Of a DNA stretch of 64,000 nucleotides, positions 42,657 through 54,953 are shown in pieces. This DNA comes from Mycoplasmataceae bacterium. GTDB taxonomy: Bacteria; Bacillota_I; Bacilli_A; Mycoplasmatales; Mycoplasmoidaceae. Under the pieces are notes generated by a model. That model had not been told where the DNA came from. It ran no database searches and saw only the letters and a program-made list of their open reading frames with translations. Positions within the stretch are counted from its first letter, which is position 1. Every line of letters begins with the position of its first letter. Made by a program: the position numbers and the translations under genes. The stretch covers positions 124,001 to 188,000 of the forward strand of contig JAHHTH010000001.1 of assembly GCA_020024755.1 (NCBI GenBank), written 5' to 3'.

Positions 42657-43643
42657 ATGGAAAAAATTAAAATTAAAAAAGAAATATTTGATGAAGTTTT
42701 AAATGAAGATGTTTTAAATGCATTTCATAATGATATAAATTCTAAAAATTATTCATTAGATGATAATAATAAGTTAATACAATCATTTTTAGAAAATCAA
42801 ACAGCCAAATTAGTTAATAATTTACTAAGTTCGAAGTTTTATGACCAAGTTATCAACTATATATGTGATTTTAAAAAACTTATAGATAATATTAAAAATT
42901 TCGATTATAAAAATTGCCAGTTATGTAATAAAAAAATTATCCATAATATTCAAGATTATTGGAAAATATGTGGATCTATGGAAAGTTTCAATAAATTCTT
43001 TTGTAATTGTAAACAACCACGTCCAGAATACAATAAAGACATATATTACACTAACCTTAACATTTTATTGTTCAATTGAATGAGCTCAATTGGATACTGA
43101 GAAAGAGAGTTATATGAAATAATAAATTTATTTTTAGATTTGCAAAATAATAAAACAAAAAAAGTATTAGATAAAACTAAATTAAACTATAAATTACACT
43201 CATTATTTATAAATGAATATAAGTCAATAGAAAATGTAAAATTTCAATTGTACTTAATGAATTTCAATAATATAATTGATGAAAAAATGTTAAGTGACTC
43301 TTTTATTGAGTCTCAAAGAGCAAACATAACTGATGTTCAAAATAATATCGAAAGGTTTAGAAAAGTTTTAAAAAAAGTATTGAAACTTGACGGCATTAAA
43401 TATGATGAAAAAATATTTCATGAAATTGGAATAATTTCATTTAATGTTACAAATTTAAATGATGAATGAATAACAAAGCAAAGAAATAATATTATTCATA
43501 ATTTCATTACGTCTACAAATGGTAATTACTATGTTAAAAATTTAGCCTCAGAACAAATGTATTTAAAACTTTCAATATTATTTCATTATGAAAATATTTA
43601 TTTTCTTTATTGTATCTTATATATTTTTAAACTTTTAGAATAA
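42657..43643 (+). CDS. HEPN-motif protein of unknown function
   Basis: Encodes 328 residues. The C-terminal part has R-N-N-I-I-H at 276-281, an Rx4H motif typical of HEPN RNases and their inactive relatives, in a helical context. The middle has a Cys cluster (CQLC, a Cys of KICGS, then CNC, about residues 88-120) that could bind zinc. The gene is divergent from the SIR2-like gene and 119 bases before hsdM. HEPN proteins are frequent RNA-cutting toxins in defence islands; this one would be a candidate effector or partner. One Trp is TGG, the rest TGA. Confidence 0.55.
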
Positions 43644-43727
43644 CCAAAATCTTAAGATTAAATAACTATGATTTATTTTTATATTTAAACAAAAAACAAA
43701 ATGAAAATATTCTTCATAAATTATATA

Positions 43728-43758
43728 ACATATATAATTATATATGTTTGTATGGAGG
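43728..43758 (+). promoter_or_regulatory. hsd operon promoter inside a 20-bp palindrome
   Basis: ACATATATAATTATATATGT at 43728-43747 is a perfect palindrome and includes the -10 TATAAT (43733-43738). GGAGG at 43754-43758 serves hsdM. The AT-only sequence makes chance palindromes fairly likely, but an operator controlling restriction would fit. Confidence 0.4.
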
Positions 43759-43762
43759 AAAT

Positions 43763-45358
43763 ATGTCACGCACTAATGAAAAGCAAGTTCAACAAAAGCA
43801 AGAATTATTTAATAAGATTTGAAAAATTGCTGATGAATTAAGAGGTAAGGTAGACGGATGAGATTTTAAAAATTATGTTCTTGGACTTCTTTTTTATAGA
43901 TATATCTCTGAAGACTTCTCAGCATATATAGAAGAAGATGAAATTAAACATGATCAAAATTTCAAGTACGAACATTTAAGCGATAGCCAAATAAGTAAAG
44001 ATATTATAGATGAATTAATAAAAGAAAAAGGATATTTTATTTATCCTTCACAATTATTCAAAAATGTACTTAAGAATTACAATGAAGAAACATTTAACGA
44101 AGATTTATCAAATGCATTTAAAGCAATTGAATCTAGTTCATATGGTAAACCGTCAGAAAACAACGTTAGAGGACTATTTAATGATATTGACTTGAATAGT
44201 CCAAAACTTGGAAAAACTGTTATCGATAGAAATAAAAGGATTAAAAGAGTTCTAGATGTTATTAATAATTTAGCATTAGGTGACATAAAAGACAGCTCAA
44301 TTGATATTTTTGGTGATGCCTATGAATATTTAATGGGAATGTACGCTTCACAGGCTGGTAGATCAGGTGGTGAGTATTTTACACCACAGTGTGTTAGTGA
44401 ACTATTAGTAAAACTTGCTATTGGTAATAAGAAAACAATTAATAAAATTTATGATCCTACATGTGGTTCTGGATCTTTACTATTAAAAGCTACTAAAGTA
44501 TTAAATGGAATAGAAGTTGAGGAGGGCTTCTTTGGACAAGAAGATAACTTAACAACATATAACTTATGTAGAATAAATATGTTTCTACACGGAATTAATT
44601 ATTCTAAATTTAATATTGCACATGATGATACATTATTAAGACCACAGCATGATAGTAAAAAACCTTTTGACATTATTGTATCAAATCCTCCATATTCTAT
44701 CGAATGAGAGGGATGTAGCAATCCTACACTAATTAATGATGAGAGATATAGAGGACCTGGAGTTTTAGCGCCAAAATCCTATTCTGACTATGCATTTATA
44801 TTGCATATGCTACATTATCTTTCTTCTTCAGGTAGAGCAGCCATTGTTTGTTTTCCAGGTATTTTTTATAGAAAAGGGGCAGAGTTAAAAATCCGTCAAT
44901 ATCTTGTAGATAATAACTATATAGATTGTTTAATTCAACTTCCTCCAAACTTATTCTATGGTACAAATATTTCAGTGACTATAATGATCTTATCTAAGTC
45001 AAAGAAAGATAATTCAATACTATTCATAGATGCATCTAATTTATATGAAAAAATTACAAATTCTAATATTTTAACTGAGAACAATATTGATTCTATTGTA
45101 TCTACTTATAATGCAAGAATAAATGTTGATAATCTAGCAATATTAGTTGAATATTCAAAAATAATTGAAAACAATTATGATCTAACAGTTTCAACATATA
45201 TAAAGAAAAAAGAAGATGATGAAACACTAGATATTGAATCTATTAATAATGAAATCGTTAAAAATATTAATGAAATAAATAGACTTCAAAAATCAATAAA
45301 CTCTTCAATATATGAAATAAATGAAATAATTAAAAAACGGAAGGGTAGTGAAAAATAG
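43763..45358 (+). CDS. hsdM: type I restriction-modification methylase HsdM
   Basis: Encodes 531 residues. The N-terminal helical domain ends before GEYFTPQCVSELLVKL; SAM-binding motif I is DPTCGSGS (231-238) and the catalytic adenine methylase motif IV is NPPYS (308-312). A C-terminal helical coil contacts HsdS. It methylates adenine within the bipartite site specified by HsdS. GGAGG precedes the ATG. It is the first gene of hsdM-hsdS-hsdR, all on the plus strand. Confidence 0.97.
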
Positions 45359-45362
45359 TAAT

Positions 45363-46493
45363 ATGAAATTAATCGATATATGTTCTATAAGAAGAGGTGC
45401 ATCACCGAGACCTATTTCTAAATATGAAACACAATTTCCTACTCTTAATAAATGAGCAAAAATTTCAGATTTGGAAAATTATGAAGTTTCAGAAACTAAA
45501 AATTTCTTAAATATAAGTGATAAAGAGTGAAATAAATTAATGATATGCAACAAGGGAGAGTTACTCCTAACATGTTGTGGATCTCCAGGAATTCCTTTTA
45601 TAAATAATGTTGCAAACTGTGGGTATCATGATGGATTTATTAAATTAGTGCCAAATGAAAAGATAATATTAAAGGAATATTTGTTTTGATATCTAATTGC
45701 ATCTCATACAAAAATAATAAGTAAAGCTAAGGGGCCAGTATTTAAAAATTTAAATATAGATATAGTATCTAATTTAGATATTTTTGTACCATCATTATCA
45801 GAACAAAAGAATATTATAAAAATTATAAAACAATATCATAATGATACAAATTTATGCATAGAGAATAGTGAAAATGTAATACAAAATCTAATCAAAAAGA
45901 AAAATCATTATGAAAAACTTGCTTTAAGCTATAAAAACAATTATGAAAAAGTAAAGCTTGTAGATTATTGCTATTTAAATAGGTATAATCAAATTTCTGC
46001 AAGTACATTAGAGTCTCTAAATTCAAATGAAGGAGATGTAGCTTTATTGCCTAGTTCTAAAAATTTTGGATGATATACCAAATCAGAATATGTTAAAAAT
46101 ATGGTTTGTAATGGTACAGTTATTACACTTGGGCGCGCAAGATATTCAAATATAAAATATTGATCAGGTTCTTTTATTAGTTCAAATAATATAATTATTG
46201 AATCGAAAAATCCTAATGAATTACACCCAAAATACTTATATTATTTACTGAAATTTTTAGAAAAAGATATTTATACTCCTTCTGCTACATATCCAAAGTT
46301 TGATTTAAAAAAATTCAAAAATATATACGTTTGAATACCAAAAATTGAAGAACAGAAAAAAATTGCTGAGCACTTAGATAACCTTAATGCAAGTATTGAA
46401 GAAATAAAAAAGACGATTCAATATAATTGTTCACTACAAAATAAACAAATAGTTTATTATTTAAGTAAAATTTTTAATATTGGGAGTGAATAA
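45363..46493 (+). CDS. hsdS: type I specificity subunit HsdS
   Basis: Encodes 376 residues. Two target recognition domains are each followed by a helical spacer: TRD1 ends PSLSEQKNIIKII (about residues 141-153) and TRD2 ends PKIEEQKKIAEHLDNLNASI. TRD2 contains the usual SATYPKFDLKKFKNI block. The two TRDs set the two halves of the recognition site; the sequence itself cannot be predicted. Starts 4 bases after hsdM. No second hsdS copy or inverted repeats for phase switching are visible in the window. Confidence 0.95.
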
Positions 46494-49400
46494 ATGATTA
46501 AAACTAAGAATATATTAGAAACACAAAAGGATACAGTAGCTCTTGAATATTTAAAATCTCCTAACTTAAATGCTAATTATCAATCTGAAGCTGATTTAGA
46601 AAATGAATTTATTAAACAATTAATAAGTCAAGGCTATGAATTCAAAAAAATAAATAATAGTGAAGAGTTAGAGTCTAATTTAAAAGTTCAAATAGAAAAA
46701 CTCAACAATGTTTCATTTAGTACCTCTGAATGAACTAGATTTTTGGATAAATACCTTTTACCAGACAATCAGAATCACCTATACAAAACTATTAAAATTC
46801 ACAAAGATTATATTTATTCATTTCAATTCGATAATGGTGATTTTAAAAATATAAAAATAATTGATAAAAAAAATATTCATAATAATTATTTACAAGTAAT
46901 CAATCAATTTTTAACAAAAGATGATGAAGAAAATGATAACAGATATGATGTAACTATTTTAATAAATGGATTACCACTAGTTCATGTTGAGTTGAAAAGG
47001 AGATCTCAATCTCTTGAACTTGCATTTAATCAATGCAATAGGTATAAACTTACTTCAATGTCTAAACTATATGAGTATGTCCAAATATTTGTAATTTCAA
47101 ACGGAACTGCAACAAGATATTTTGCTAACCCCACTACTAAAAATCTTTATAGTAAAAAGGATGTCGATAGTTTTAGAATGACTCAAAGTTGAGCTGATGC
47201 TAAAAATAATAGAATAGAGGACTTAGTAGATTTTACAAAGTATTTTTTTGCTAAACATACTATATTAAATATTTTGACTAAGTATTGTATTTTAAATGTA
47301 GATAATAAATTAATGATTATGAGACCTTATCAAATTGCTGCTACTGAACGTATAATTAACCAAATAATTATCTCAAATAATTATAAAGATAGACTTGCTA
47401 GCACTGAATCTGGTGGTTATATTTGACATTCTACTGGTTCAGGAAAAACATTAACTTCTTTTAAGACAGCTCAAATAGCAAGAGACTTAGATTTTGTAGA
47501 TAAAATATTATTTGTAGTTGATAGACAAGATCTAGATTATCAAACAATGAGAGAATTTAATTCTTTTCAAGAAGGATCGGCAAACTCAAACTCATCAACT
47601 AAAATATTAACTCAACAAATAGAATCTGATTTAGATGACAGTAAAGTGATAGTTACTACAATTCAAAAATTGAGTAATTTCATAAAACAAAACCCTAAAC
47701 ATGAAGTGTATAAAAAACATGTTGTATTAATATTTGATGAATGCCATAGATCTCAATTTGGCGATATGCACCAAGATATTATCAAAAACTTTAAGAAGTA
47801 CAATATCTTTGGCTTCACTGGAACTCCAATATTTGCTCAAAATGCAACTAAAGTTGAATCAACTTCTAAAATTATAAAAAATATAAATAGAGGTAGCTTT
47901 CAAACTAAAAGTAATACATTTAAAACAACAGAACAGCTATTCGGAGAAAGGTTACATTCATATACTTTATTTGATGCGATTAACGATGGTAATGTATTAA
48001 AGTTTAATTATAGCGAATTTAAAACATTTGATTCAAAAGAAAATATAAAAGATAAGGATGTATATGATATTGCCAGAGAAGAGGTTTTTTATTCAAACAA
48101 AAGGATAAAAAATATTGTAACCAATATTTTAGATAACTATGATTCTAAAACATTTAGAAATGGTATAGATTCATATGACTTAAATATAACTATTGATGTA
48201 GAAAAAACTATCAAAGCTAAAAATAAGGATAAGAACAGTAGAGAGATAAAAGTTAAACAGAGAATAAATGGGTTTAATGCTATGCTAGCAACTCAAGATG
48301 TAAAACTAGCAAAAATGTATTATTCAGAATTTCAAAAGCAAATTAAAGAAAGAAATATGAATTTTAGAATTGCAACAATATATTCATATGAGCCTAATGA
48401 ATCATATGAATCAGATTATATGGGCTATTTAGAAGAGGATAATGAATCAACTGATAAATTGGATAAATCATCTAAAGAATTTTTAAGTGAAGCTATTAAG
48501 GATTATAACAAAATGTTTGGTACATCATATGATATTTCCGGTGAGTCATTTAAGAATTATTACAAAGATATTTCTCAAAGAGTAAAAAATAGAGAATTAG
48601 AACTTTTGATAGTTGTAAATATGTTTTTAACTGGATTTGATGCACCATGTTTAAACACACTATATGTAGATAAAAATTTGAGAATGCATGGATTGATTCA
48701 AGCATTTTCAAGAACTAATAGAATTATCAATAAACTTAAAACGCACGGTAATATAGTTTCGTATAGACCCCTTAAAGATAAACTAGATGATGCAATCGCT
48801 ATCTTTTCTAATAATCAAGCTAGAGGTGTCATCTTAATGAAAACCTATCTTGAATATATGAATGGTTATTATGATCATAATAAAATTTACATAAAGGGAT
48901 ATATTGATTTAGTTAAAGAATTAAAAAAACAATATGATTTAAACTCTTTATCATCTATAGCTTCAGAACATAAGAAAAAAGACTTCATTAAATTATTCGG
49001 AACAATTTTACAACAAAGACAAATATTATTGACTTTTGATGATTTTACTAATAATGATTTGTTGGAACCTAGAGAAATTCAAGACTATTGTAGTTATTAT
49101 CAAGATTTCTATGATAATTTAAAGGATGCAACTAAGAAGGATAAAGAGAGAATATTAGATGATCTTAATTACAATGTTGAACTTTTAATGAATTATGATG
49201 TAGGAATAGATTATATCCTAACTTTAATTCAAAAGTATAAAGAGTCATTATTTGCAGACAAAGAATTATTATCAAATATTATTTCATTAATAAATTCTTC
49301 TTCTACCTTAAGATCTAAAAAGGAATTAATCCTTTTATTTATTGAGTCTCAAAAAAGTAGAAGTATAGATAAAGATATTAGTATACTTAATGCTTTTAGT

Positions 49401-49649
49401 GAGTTCCAATCTGAGAAAAAATATTTTGATATAAAACAAATTATAGACAAATTTGATTTATTTGAAGATAAAACAATTAAATATGTTAATAAATGCTTTA
49501 AAAATGGTGGTTATTTAAACGATGATGGTACAGAGTTTATAGAATTGTTTAGTAATTTACCTTCTAGGTTTGATATAGAAAAGAGACAAATGATTTTAGA
49601 TGATGTTAGAAAAGAGTTGATAACATATTTTGATAAATATAAATTCTAG
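46494..49649 (+). CDS. hsdR: type I restriction endonuclease subunit HsdR
   Basis: Encodes 1051 residues. The N-terminal nuclease has a PD-(D/E)xK core ending E-L-K (166-168, in VHVELKRRS). The SF2 translocase motor has Walker A HSTGSGKT (312-319), DECH box (415-418), GFTGTP, and motif VI QAFSRTNRI. The C-terminal helical domain docks on the methylase. It translocates DNA and cuts at random sites away from unmethylated targets. The ATG follows the hsdS stop directly. All three subunits are intact, so the system should be active. Confidence 0.97.
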
Positions 49650-49675
49650 GAATCATAATTTTGATAATATAACTA

Positions 49676-50413
49676 TTAGTATTTTAATCAAGATATAGAA
49701 GCTTTACGTTCTTTTCCATTAATTAATCTTTTAATATTTTCGTGGTGTTTTGAAATGATTATTACTGATCCAATTAAACAAATAACAAATACTAAGATGA
49801 TTGATAAATAATTATATCCATTAACTAAATTCAATGTTTGAATTGGTTCATTAGTCATATACATTCAATTGATTCCAGGAACTAGCATAAATATAAATGT
49901 ACTAGCAGAACCAATCATACTTGCTAAGCTAACATATTTCTTTCAAAATAAAATAACTAAGAATACTAATCCAGAAACTAATGCTAAGAACGGACTAATT
50001 GCTAATATCATTCCGCCAAAACAACTTACTCCTTTACCACCTTTAAATTTAAATCAAACAGGATAACAATGACCTAAAATAGCAAAAATTGAAGTTAAAT
50101 AAACTAAACTAAATTCATTAAAATTGCCATCTATTCTAAGTCCACTATCTTTAAAACAATATCTTGATATTAATCAGATTATCATAGTTGGAACATAACT
50201 TTTTAATACATCAAGCACTAAAACAAGAACACCCATTTTCTTGCCAAGTACTCTACTTGTATTTGTAGCTCCAGCATTTTTCGAAGCAAACTCTCTGACA
50301 TCTTTATCAAATATCTTTTTACCAAGAATAACAGATCATAAAACACTACCGGATAAATATCCGATAATAGGTCCTATTAATGTAACAATTATTAGAGCAA
50401 TTGTATGGTTCAT
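49676..50413 (-). CDS. plsY: glycerol-3-phosphate acyltransferase PlsY
   Basis: Encodes 245 residues, somewhat longer than the usual 200. The signature loops are present: SKNAGATNTSRVLGKK (G3P/acyl-phosphate site) and GHCYPVWFKFKGGKGV. Five to six membrane helices follow the family topology. It makes lysophosphatidic acid from acyl-phosphate and glycerol-3-phosphate at the membrane. Starts two bases after upp in the same direction, so the two are an operon. Convergent with hsdR. Confidence 0.95.
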
Positions 50414-50415
50414 AA

Positions 50416-51036
50416 TTATTTAGTACCAAAGATTCTATCTCCAGCATCACCTAATCCTGGAACAATATAACCATCTTCATTTAATTTTTCATCTAAGCAA
50501 GCTAAATAAACATCTACATCTGGATGAGTTTCTTGTAAATGTTTTAAACCTTCTGGTGCTCCTAAAATTCCAATATATGTAATTGATTTAGGTTTATAAG
50601 TTTTAATAATTTCAATAGCTTTAGCACATGAATGTCCAGTTGCTAACATTGGATCTAAAATTAAAACATCTGATTCAGAAATTGTTTTAGGCATTTTAGA
50701 GTAATATTCAACTGGTGTTAAACTTTCTTCATCTCTATATAACCCAATATGTCCAATTGATGCTGTTGGAATTAAAGCTTTGATTGGGTCTACCATTCCA
50801 AGCCCAGCTCTTAAAATAGGAACTAAACAAATTTTATTTTCTAATTTAAATCCTGTTGTTTTACAAATAGGAGTTTCAATATCTCTTGGTCTAACTTTCA
50901 TACCCTTAGTAGCTTCATAAGCTAATAATGTAGTTAGTTCTTGTAAATTCGTTCTAAATACCGTAGAAACTGTTTCTACTTTTCTCATTCTTGTCAATTT
51001 ATCTTTAATTAATGGGTGATCTACAACTTTGTACAT
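50416..51036 (-). CDS. upp: uracil phosphoribosyltransferase
   Basis: Encodes 206 residues. The PRPP-binding loop reads VLILDPMLATGHS, the flexible loop PILRAGLGM and the uracil-binding C-terminal end YIVPGLGDAGDRIFGTK. It salvages uracil to UMP, central in mycoplasmas that cannot make pyrimidines. TAGGAGG precedes the ATG. It forms a pair with plsY. Confidence 0.97.
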   Translation of the reverse strand: MYKVVDHPLIKDKLTRMRKVETVSTVFRTNLQELTTLLAYEATKGMKVRPRDIETPICKTTGFKLENKICLVPILRAGLGMVDPIKALIPTASIGHIGLYRDEESLTPVEYYSKMPKTISESDVLILDPMLATGHSCAKAIEIIKTYKPKSITYIGILGAPEGLKHLQETHPDVDVYLACLDEKLNEDGYIVPGLGDAGDRIFGTK

Positions 51037-51319
51037 AGTATGCCTCCTAGCTATTACTATTTTAATCTATTATATATAAATATATAATATTTTTTAATTT
51101 ATTATTTTATGATGAGAAAAATATTACATTTTCTAAAACTTTAATTCATACTTATGACAGCAAATTTAAAATATATGTTTATATATCAAAGATATATAAA
51201 ATATTTCATTTGACCTAACTTTTATTAAATATCTATCTTTATTTACATTTATATATAATTTATGTTGCAAGTCTTGGATATATTATATATAATATATGTA
51301 TTATTTTAGGAGGTTTACT
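51037..51319. other. AT-rich intergenic region between divergent genes
   Basis: About 280 bases, very AT-rich, with TATA-repeats near 51070, 51180 and 51280. Promoters for upp (minus) and the UPF0154 gene (plus, TATATAAT at about 51285) must be here. No gene or RNA is recognised. Confidence 0.4.
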
Positions 51320-51541
51320 ATGTCAACAGGAGCTATCGTAGGATTAGCAGTTGGTATTCCATTAGCATTATTGGTTGGTGCAATTATTGGTTATTATGTT
51401 GCAACACATCTATTTAAAAAACAAATGAAAAAGAACCCACCAATCACAAAAGATACTATTAGAATGATTTATCGTCAAGTAGGTAGATCACCAAGTGAAA
51501 AACAAGTTAACGAAATCTTTAATAAAGTTAGCAAAAGTTAA
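51320..51541 (+). CDS. UPF0154 (YneF-type) small membrane protein
   Basis: Encodes 73 residues. A single helix (IVGLAVGIPLALLVGAIIGYYVA) is followed by HLFKKQMKKNPPITKDTIRMIYRQVGRSPSEKQVNEI, the typical UPF0154 tail. TAGGAGG lies just upstream; an ATG at 51296 is out-ranked by this. Widely conserved in Firmicutes and mycoplasmas but of unknown function. Coupled to ysxC. Confidence 0.92.
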   Translation: MSTGAIVGLAVGIPLALLVGAIIGYYVATHLFKKQMKKNPPITKDTIRMIYRQVGRSPSEKQVNEIFNKVSKS

Positions 51542-51543
51542 TA

Positions 51544-52110
51544 ATGATTAAATTCATAAAATCTGCAAGCAAACCTTCAGAGTACATTATTGATGACAAA
51601 CCAGAAATTTGTATGATAGGTCGTTCAAATGTCGGAAAGTCATCACTTATCAATGCTTTATCAAACTCAAAGATAGCTAAGACATCAAGTACTCCAGGTA
51701 GAACGCAATTAGTTAACTTCTTTGATTTTGGAATTTGCCGTTTAGTTGATTTACCAGGTTATGGTTTTGCAAAACTTCCTAAACCTAAACAAGAAGAAAT
51801 AATGAAGTTAACTGAAAAATATTTCAATAGTTCAAAAAATCTAAAAACTATTGTGCATATTGTGGACGCAAATGTTATCACTGACTTAGATTTAGAAATG
51901 AGCTTATACTTTAGAAGCTTAAAAAAGAAAAATTATATTTTGGTACTAAATAAAGTAGACAAAGAAAAAATGTATAGATACCAAAACAACTTACCTGCAA
52001 CAAGAAAATTTTTACAATTAGATGAACAAACACCTATTGTGCTTGTTAGTGCAAGTAAGAACATTAATATTAGAGAATTAAATAATATTATGATTGATAC
52101 TGTTAAATAA
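51544..52110 (+). CDS. ysxC: ribosome biogenesis GTPase YsxC/EngB
   Basis: Encodes 188 residues. GTPase motifs: G1 GRSNVGKSS, G2 and nearby STPGRTQLVNFF, G3 DLPG, G4 NKVDK, G5 SASK. It assists late assembly of the 50S subunit. The start overlaps no Shine-Dalgarno of its own; it lies two bases after the UPF0154 stop, so coupling is likely. valS follows after 17 bases. Confidence 0.95.
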   Translation: MIKFIKSASKPSEYIIDDKPEICMIGRSNVGKSSLINALSNSKIAKTSSTPGRTQLVNFFDFGICRLVDLPGYGFAKLPKPKQEEIMKLTEKYFNSSKNLKTIVHIVDANVITDLDLEMSLYFRSLKKKNYILVLNKVDKEKMYRYQNNLPATRKFLQLDEQTPIVLVSASKNINIRELNNIMIDTVK

Positions 52111-52127
52111 AATGAATGGAGTTTATT

Positions 52128-54752
52128 TTGAAAAAGGAATTAGATAAAATTTACAATTCTAAAAAAGTAGAAGATGGAAAATACCAAACTTGATTAGATA
52201 ATGGATATTTCAAACCAAGATCCACTGGAACTCCTTTTTCAATTGTAATTCCTCCTCCAAATGTAACTGGTGTATTACACTTAGGTCATGCACTTGATGT
52301 TTCTATTCAAGATGTAATGATTAGATATAAAAAATTAAATGGATTCAAAGCATTATGAATTCCTGGTACAGATCATGCTGGAATTGCTACTCAAACTAAA
52401 TTCGAAGCTTGATTAAAAAAAGAAGGTAAACCTGGTCGTAAAGAATTAGGAAGAACTGAATTTTTAAAACAACTTATGGTTTGAAAAGATGTTCAATCAA
52501 ATACCATTCACGAACAATGAAAAAAAATGGGATTATGTCTTGACTATAGTACTGAAAAGTTTACTATGGATAAAGATATCAATGAAACTGTTAATAAAGT
52601 TTTTGTTGAACTATACAATAACAAACTTATTTATCGTGGTAAAAAACTAATTAATTGAGATGTAAAATTACAAACTGCAATTAGTGATATTGAAGTAATT
52701 CGTAAAGAAGTTAAAACTAAACTTTACTACATTAAGTATTACACAGATAGTAAGTTTAAAAAATTCATTACAGTAGCTACAACAAGACCAGAAACAATGT
52801 TTGGTGATGTTTGTATTTTTGTTCACCCAGATGATAAAAGATATAAAAAGATAATTGATAAACATGTATACAATCCTGCTAATGGAGAATGAATACCAGT
52901 TTTAACAGATAAATATATTGATATGGAATTTGGTACTGGTGTTATGAAATGTACTCCAGCTCATGACTTCAATGACTATGCATTAGCTCAAAAACATAAA
53001 CTTGAAAAAATCAATGTAATGAATGCTGACGGTACTATGAATGAAGTAGCTAAAGAATTTAAAGGATTAGATAGATTAGTTTGTCGTGAAAAGTTTGTAG
53101 AAAAATTAATTAAAGACGGTTTCATTGATCATATTGACGATAACTATGTTAGTCAAATTGGTTTCAGTGAAAGAACTGATGAAATTGTAGAACCTTATAT
53201 TTCAAACCAATGATTTGTAAAAATGAAACCTTTAGCTAAAAAAGTAATTGCTAACCAAAATGCAAAACGTCAAAATTTAACTACTACTTTCTTACCTAAG
53301 CGTTTTGATAAAGCATTAAACACTTGATTGACTAACATTGAAGATTGATGTATTTCACGTCAATTATGATGAGGTCATCAATTACCAATTTGATATAACA
53401 ATAAAACTGGTGAAATCTACTGTAATACAAAAGCTCCTGATGATGCTAAAAATTGAACCAGAGATGAAGATGTATTAGATACATGATTTTCATCTGGTTT
53501 ATGACCACTTGTATGTTTAAATTGACCAAAGAAAAACAAGATGTTTGAAACCTACTTCCCAACTTCTGTTTTAGTAACTGGTTATGACATTCTAACATTC
53601 TGAGTTTCAAGAATGATGATGTTATCGACATACTTTACTGATAAAACACCATTTCATCAAGTTTATATTCATGGATTAATTAGAGATGCTCAAGGTAGAA
53701 AAATGTCTAAATCTCTTGGTAATGGTGTTGATCCAATGGATATCATTGATGAATATGGAGCAGACACACTTAGACTTTTCTTGACTAGTTCATCAACCAT
53801 TGGTGAAGATTTAAGATATGTACCTGAAAAACTAAAAGCTAACTGAGGTTTCTTAAATAAACTATGAAATTCAGCTAGATACATTCTTGGTAACATCGAA
53901 CAAAACACTACAGTTCCAAAATTAAAAATAACTAATAAATCATCAGAAATTTGTATTTGAATTTTAAACAAATTCAATACCACATTAGAACAAATTAATA
54001 AAACAATGGATGAATATAATTTTGTTATTTCAACTAGATACTTAATGGATTTTGTTTACAATGATTTTTGTGGTACGTTTATTGAACTTAGCAAGGTATT
54101 AATCAATAACAAACAATATCGTAATGAAATTATTGCAACTACATTATTAATCTTAAAAAATATCTTAATTATTCTTCACCCACAATGTCCTTTCATCACT
54201 GAAGAAATTTACCAAATGATGCCAAATAGTAAAGAATCAATTATGAAAGAAGTTTGACCTACTAAAATAGATAACTTACCACAAGAAACTGATGTTGATA
54301 CTTTAGCTGAAATTATTAACATCATTAGAAGAATTAGAATTAACAACAATATTCCGAATAGTACATTACTACCAATTAATATTCTAGTAAAAAATGATCA
54401 CAAGAAAATGGAAAGTTCTATGAAGTTCTTTAATATCTTCTTAAAGATAGTTAATGCTGAAATTAAAAATGTTTCTGCTATCTCACTAGTTGGTAATAAG
54501 ATTACTGAAATTGGATCAAACTTCACAATTGAAATCCCATTTGAAAAAGATGATGAAAAAGAAATTGAAAAAATAGAACTACTTATAGAAAAATTAAATG
54601 CTGAAGTTAAGCGTTCAGAAGGTATATTATCTAATGCTAACTTTGTTTCAAAAGCACCTAAATCAAAAGTAGATGAAGAAAAAGCTAAATTAGAAAAATA
54701 TAAGAATCAATTACAATCAGCAATTGAATCTTTAAACAATCTAAAGAAATAA
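52128..54752 (+). CDS. valS: valyl-tRNA synthetase
   Basis: Encodes 874 residues. HIGH-type motif LHLGH near residue 51 and KMSKS at 525-529; the CP1 editing domain lies between, and the C-terminal Lys/Glu coiled coil (KIELLIEKLNAEVKRSEGIL) is diagnostic of ValRS. The start is TTG at 52128, supported by GGAG six bases upstream; no in-frame ATG fits. It charges tRNA-Val and edits Thr. The many TGA codons fall at conserved Trp positions. Confidence 0.97.
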
Positions 54753-54953
54753 AAAAAACAATTTTGTTATTAATAAATTAATAAAAATAAGAAAAAGAGT
54801 ATAATTTTATTGTTATAAATTATGCTATCTTGAATAAAAAATTCATTTTAGTTGTTTGGTTAACACACCATTTTATCATATTTTCAAGAGACAAAAAATA
54901 TCACATAAAAAATAAAAATTTTTATTTAAAATTTTCATTATAATTATTTCATT

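Noticed and set aside
49869..50066. Plus-strand frame inside plsY
   Set aside because: It is the antisense shadow of plsY, which has clear family motifs on the minus strand.
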